Assembly (NCBI GenBank): GCA_020697475.1
Contig: JAJFMO010000013.1
Coordinates: forward strand, 1 to 14,943
From: Paenibacillaceae bacterium
GTDB lineage: Bacteria; Bacillota; Bacilli; Paenibacillales; NBRC-103111
Length of the DNA stretch: 14,943 bases
Reading direction: 5' to 3'
Shown piece after piece: positions 12,981 to 14,943 of this stretch. The stretch's first letter is position 1. Every line of letters begins with the position of its first letter. The notes under the pieces were generated by a model. The model saw nothing but the letters and a program-made list of their open reading frames with translations. It had not been told where the DNA came from and made no database searches. The position numbers and the translations under genes were made by a program.

Positions 12981-13382
12981 TTACTCAGGGTGCTCACGCT
13001 CGCAGGAAGCGGTTGTGAACATATTCAACGGAAACAAAGTCGGGACGTCTTTGCCGGGAACTTGTACGAATTCGACAAAATCGATGCCGCTGCGAATCAG
13101 CTTGCCGTGAAACTCACCCATGTCTTCGGCGGTTGCTGTCACATCAAACGGTCGAGTCATTCGGGCAACGGAATGCAGCTTAATCAAGAACGAAGTGTTG
13201 AAGAACACACGGGTTGTCCCTACAACGAAGCTGTCCGGGCAAATTTGCCGCAACACACCCGTCGTATTGGTCAATGGAAAGCCTGGCGAAAGCACAGTCA
13301 CTTTCTTGCCGAGTACAGACTGCAGCCGCTTGTGCAGAGTGATATTTTGCCGCGGTGGGCAGCCTTGCAATCTTATGCTCAT
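12981..13382 (-). CDS. Small protein with two similar beta-rich halves, DUF2642-like
   Basis: 133 residues, no signal peptide or membrane segment, function unknown. Residues 22-72 (LGKKVTVLSP...GVLRQICPDSFVV...FLIKLHSV) recall the DUF2642 domain of Bacillus spore-associated small proteins, a beta-barrel with a G-x-L-x5-7-D-F/Y-V core. Residues 76-126 (RPFDVTATAED...GKLIRSGIDFVEFV...LFPLNMFTTAS) show the same order of strands, so the protein may be an internal duplication. ATG at 13382 is chosen because AAAGGAG lies 9 nt upstream; the open frame runs to 13484 but that extension has no such support. An AT-rich CATATACT upstream (near 13430) could be a -10, resembling that of sporulation sigma factors, but no -35 matches. 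The gene stands alone, ends in a clear terminator, and family assignment is tentative. Confidence 0.72.
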   Translation of the reverse strand: MSIRLQGCPPRQNITLHKRLQSVLGKKVTVLSPGFPLTNTTGVLRQICPDSFVVGTTRVFFNTSFLIKLHSVARMTRPFDVTATAEDMGEFHGKLIRSGIDFVEFVQVPGKDVPTLFPLNMFTTASCEREHPE

Positions 13383-13398
13383 TTTTTTCACGCTCCTT
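13374..13398 (-). promoter_or_regulatory. Ribosome binding site fixing the start of the small gene
   Basis: On the minus strand AAAGGAGCG precedes ATG (13382-13380) by about 9 nt. No other in-frame start upstream has a comparable site. Confidence 0.7.
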
Positions 13399-13497
13399 TC
13401 TGCATGGAGTTGAGTTTTTTTACAGTATATGTGCAGCGTGGCGCAAGGGATTGGACTTGTATTTTGATTTCCTTTTTGGCGCATATGTTTCTTTATC

Positions 13498-13530
13498 TTG
13501 TAAGAACTTCGATCCTGCAGCGGTTATAAT
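13498..13530 (+). promoter_or_regulatory. Possible promoter of the oxidoreductase operon
   Basis: A perfect -10 TATAAT lies at 13525-13530, about 38 bp before the oxidoreductase start. The best -35-like hexamer, TTGTAA (13498-13503), is 21 bp away, longer than optimal, so the promoter may be weak or activator-dependent. This fits a gene set induced by its substrate, but no operator is recognisable. Confidence 0.4.
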
Positions 13531-13567
13531 GGGAGCAAGATTGTACACTATTGCAGAGGAGCTTGGA

Positions 13568-14722
13568 ATGATGAACGTGCACAAAATAGGCATCATTATG
13601 AACGGGGTCACCGGACGGATGGGGACGAACCAGCATCTCATTCGCTCGATCATCGCAATTCGCGAGCAAGGCGGCGTCAAGCTGCCCGATGGGTCGACGA
13701 TTATGCCGGAGCCGGTGCTGGTCGGTCGCCAGGAGCATAAACTCGAAGCGCTCGCCAAGGCACACGGGTTGACCCGTTGGAACACGAATTTGGACGAGTG
13801 TCTGGCTGATGCCGGCAATCAGATTTACTTCGATTCGCAGACGACCGTGCTGCGCGCCGAAAGTGTTAAGAAGGCGATCGCCGCCGGCAAACATATTTAT
13901 TGCGAAAAGCCGACCGGTTCCACTCTTCAGGAGTCGTTGGAAATGGCTGCACTTGCCCGCCAAGCCGGGGTCAAAAACGGCGTTGTTCAAGACAAGCTGT
14001 TTCTGCCCGGTCTGCTCAAGCTGAAGCGGGTCATCGATTCCGGCTTCCTTGGTCGAATTCTCAGTGTGCGGATGGAGTTCGGCTACTGGGTGTTCGAGGG
14101 CGACTGGCAGCCGGGCCAGCGGCCTTCGTGGAACTACCGCAAGGAGGACGGCGGCGGGATCATCGTCGATATGTTCGCTCATTGGCGGTACGTTTTGGAT
14201 CATCTTTTTGGCGAAGTTCGTTCGGTGTCCTGCCTTGGAATTACCCATATTCCGCAGCGCGTGGATGAAGTGGGCAAGCCTTACGATTGTACGGCCGAGG
14301 ATGCAGCCTATGCGACGTTCGAGTTGGACGGCGGTATCGTTGCCCAGGTCAATTCGTCTTGGACGGTGCGCGTGAATCGCGAAGAGCTGCTGACGATCCA
14401 TGTGGACGGCGTCGAGGGTAGTGCGGTCGCGGGTCTGCGCGAGTGCAAGGTGCAGCATCGGGTGAATACGCCGAAGCCGGTGTGGAATCCGGATATCCCG
14501 AATCCGTTCAACTTCCGTGAGCAGTGGGAGAACGTGCCGGAAAATCAGGTGTTTGAGAATGCGTTCAAGATCGAGTGGGAGATGTTCCTGAAGCACGTTG
14601 TCTGCGATACGCCGTTCCCGTGGGATTTGCTGGAGGGCGCCAAGGGGACGCAGCTGTCCGAGCTTGGGCTTCAGTCGTGGGCGGAGCGCCGCTGGATCGA
14701 TGTTCCGGAATTGAAGATTTAG
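13568..14722 (+). CDS. Gfo/Idh/MocA-family NAD(P)-dependent oxidoreductase
   Basis: 384 residues, cytoplasmic. The N-terminal Rossmann fold has a glycine-rich loop NGVTGRMGT (12-20), the hinge motif YCEKPTGSTL (111-120, catalytic-region Lys114) and a C-terminal alpha/beta substrate domain with WNYRKEDGGGIIVDMFAHW (188-206), where Asp201 and His205 fit the usual active-site positions. The family oxidises or reduces sugars, inositols and related polyols; this substrate is unknown. The NGVTGRMG loop also resembles dihydrodipicolinate reductase, a common feature of this subgroup. AGAGGAG (13555-13561) supports ATG 13568 or the adjacent ATG 13571. A longer open frame to 13355 lacks a ribosome binding site and runs through the promoter. 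The DUF993 gene follows after 29 nt, so they probably share a transcript and pathway. Confidence 0.93.
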   Translation: MMNVHKIGIIMNGVTGRMGTNQHLIRSIIAIREQGGVKLPDGSTIMPEPVLVGRQEHKLEALAKAHGLTRWNTNLDECLADAGNQIYFDSQTTVLRAESVKKAIAAGKHIYCEKPTGSTLQESLEMAALARQAGVKNGVVQDKLFLPGLLKLKRVIDSGFLGRILSVRMEFGYWVFEGDWQPGQRPSWNYRKEDGGGIIVDMFAHWRYVLDHLFGEVRSVSCLGITHIPQRVDEVGKPYDCTAEDAAYATFELDGGIVAQVNSSWTVRVNREELLTIHVDGVEGSAVAGLRECKVQHRVNTPKPVWNPDIPNPFNFREQWENVPENQVFENAFKIEWEMFLKHVVCDTPFPWDLLEGAKGTQLSELGLQSWAERRWIDVPELKI

Positions 14723-14751
14723 TTTACTGTTGAAAAAAGGAGGGGAATCCC

Positions 14752-14943
14752 ATGGCCATAACTTTACGTTTACCGCAAAAAGACCGGACGTTGCGCGACT
14801 ACACGCTCGTTGGAGGGACTCCGGTGGCTCCGGTTGCCGGCGTCCCGCTGCAAAATCGGATCGCGTTCTCGGCGGCGCACGTCGTCTGCGATCCGTTCGC
14901 GGACGCCGATCCCGGCTCGAACGCGCAGATTGATTGGGACGGA
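14752..14943 (+). CDS. DUF993 dihydrodipicolinate synthase-like protein, 5' part
   Basis: The first 64 codons are present and open to the window edge. ATG at 14752 follows AAGGAGGGG, a very strong ribosome binding site. The protein begins MAITLRLPQKDRTLRDYTL and continues through RIAFSAAHVVCDPFAD (36-51) to AQIDWDG, which matches my recollection of the N-terminus of the DUF993 family. These are TIM-barrel proteins of about 380-390 residues related to dihydrodipicolinate synthase and often encoded next to Gfo/Idh/MocA oxidoreductases and xylose-isomerase-like proteins in sugar-derivative catabolism. The reaction is not established. The gene continues past the window. Confidence 0.88.
   Translation, partial: MAITLRLPQKDRTLRDYTLVGGTPVAPVAGVPLQNRIAFSAAHVVCDPFADADPGSNAQIDWDG

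Noticed and set aside
13355..13567. N-terminal extension of the oxidoreductase to 13355
   Set aside because: It has no ribosome binding site, overlaps the opposite-strand gene start and the likely promoter, and precedes the usual Rossmann-fold start by about 70 residues.
14730..14933. 67-codon frame starting at 14730
   Set aside because: It is in another frame from the DUF993 gene, which starts at 14752 with a strong ribosome binding site and family-like sequence.

Overview
The window looks like chromosome from a spore-forming, moderately GC-rich Firmicute of the Paenibacillaceae (Paenibacillus or Cohnella type). The basis is strong AGGAGG-type ribosome binding sites, frequent GTG and TTG starts, sporulation-kinase-like histidine kinase sequence, a type II pantothenate kinase, and intergenic hairpin repeats of a kind I associate with this family. 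The genus is inferred, not proven.

Layout. Positions 1-380 hold an intergenic array of 51-bp hairpin repeats, entering from outside the window. Next, on the minus strand, is a HAD hydrolase (395-1303) carrying an Ala/Gly-rich insertion built partly by a 69-bp duplication. A 304-bp divergent promoter region (1304-1607) separates it from a seven-gene signalling operon on the plus strand (1608-10969).

The operon runs in this order: a soluble histidine kinase with a coiled-coil N-terminus; a SiaB-type serine/threonine kinase; a SiaC-type (DUF1987) switch protein; a membrane PP2C/SpoIIE phosphatase with an extracellular sensor (SiaA-like); a membrane hybrid histidine kinase (4HB-HAMP-GAF-HisKA-HATPase-REC); an orphan CheR methyltransferase; and a REC-PAS-PAS histidine kinase of sporulation-kinase type. 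Spacings are short or overlapping, so the genes are probably co-transcribed. The SiaA/B/C partner switch is complete, but the known Pseudomonas output (the diguanylate cyclase SiaD), CheB, an MCP and any DNA-binding response regulator are all absent. I infer that the coiled-coil histidine kinase at the front may be the SiaC-controlled output. This is the most interesting system in the window.

A second 51-bp hairpin repeat family (11024-11152) lies between the operon and a TTG-started type II pantothenate kinase gene, coaW (11166-12113). Convergent to coaW is a membrane-anchored Nudix hydrolase (minus, 12136-12834). Upstream of that gene, also on the minus strand, is a small protein with two similar beta-rich halves (12981-13382) and a clear intrinsic terminator.

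The right end starts a catabolic-looking operon on the plus strand: a Gfo/Idh/MocA oxidoreductase (13568-14722) followed by a DUF993 dihydrodipicolinate-synthase-like gene (from 14752) cut off by the window end.
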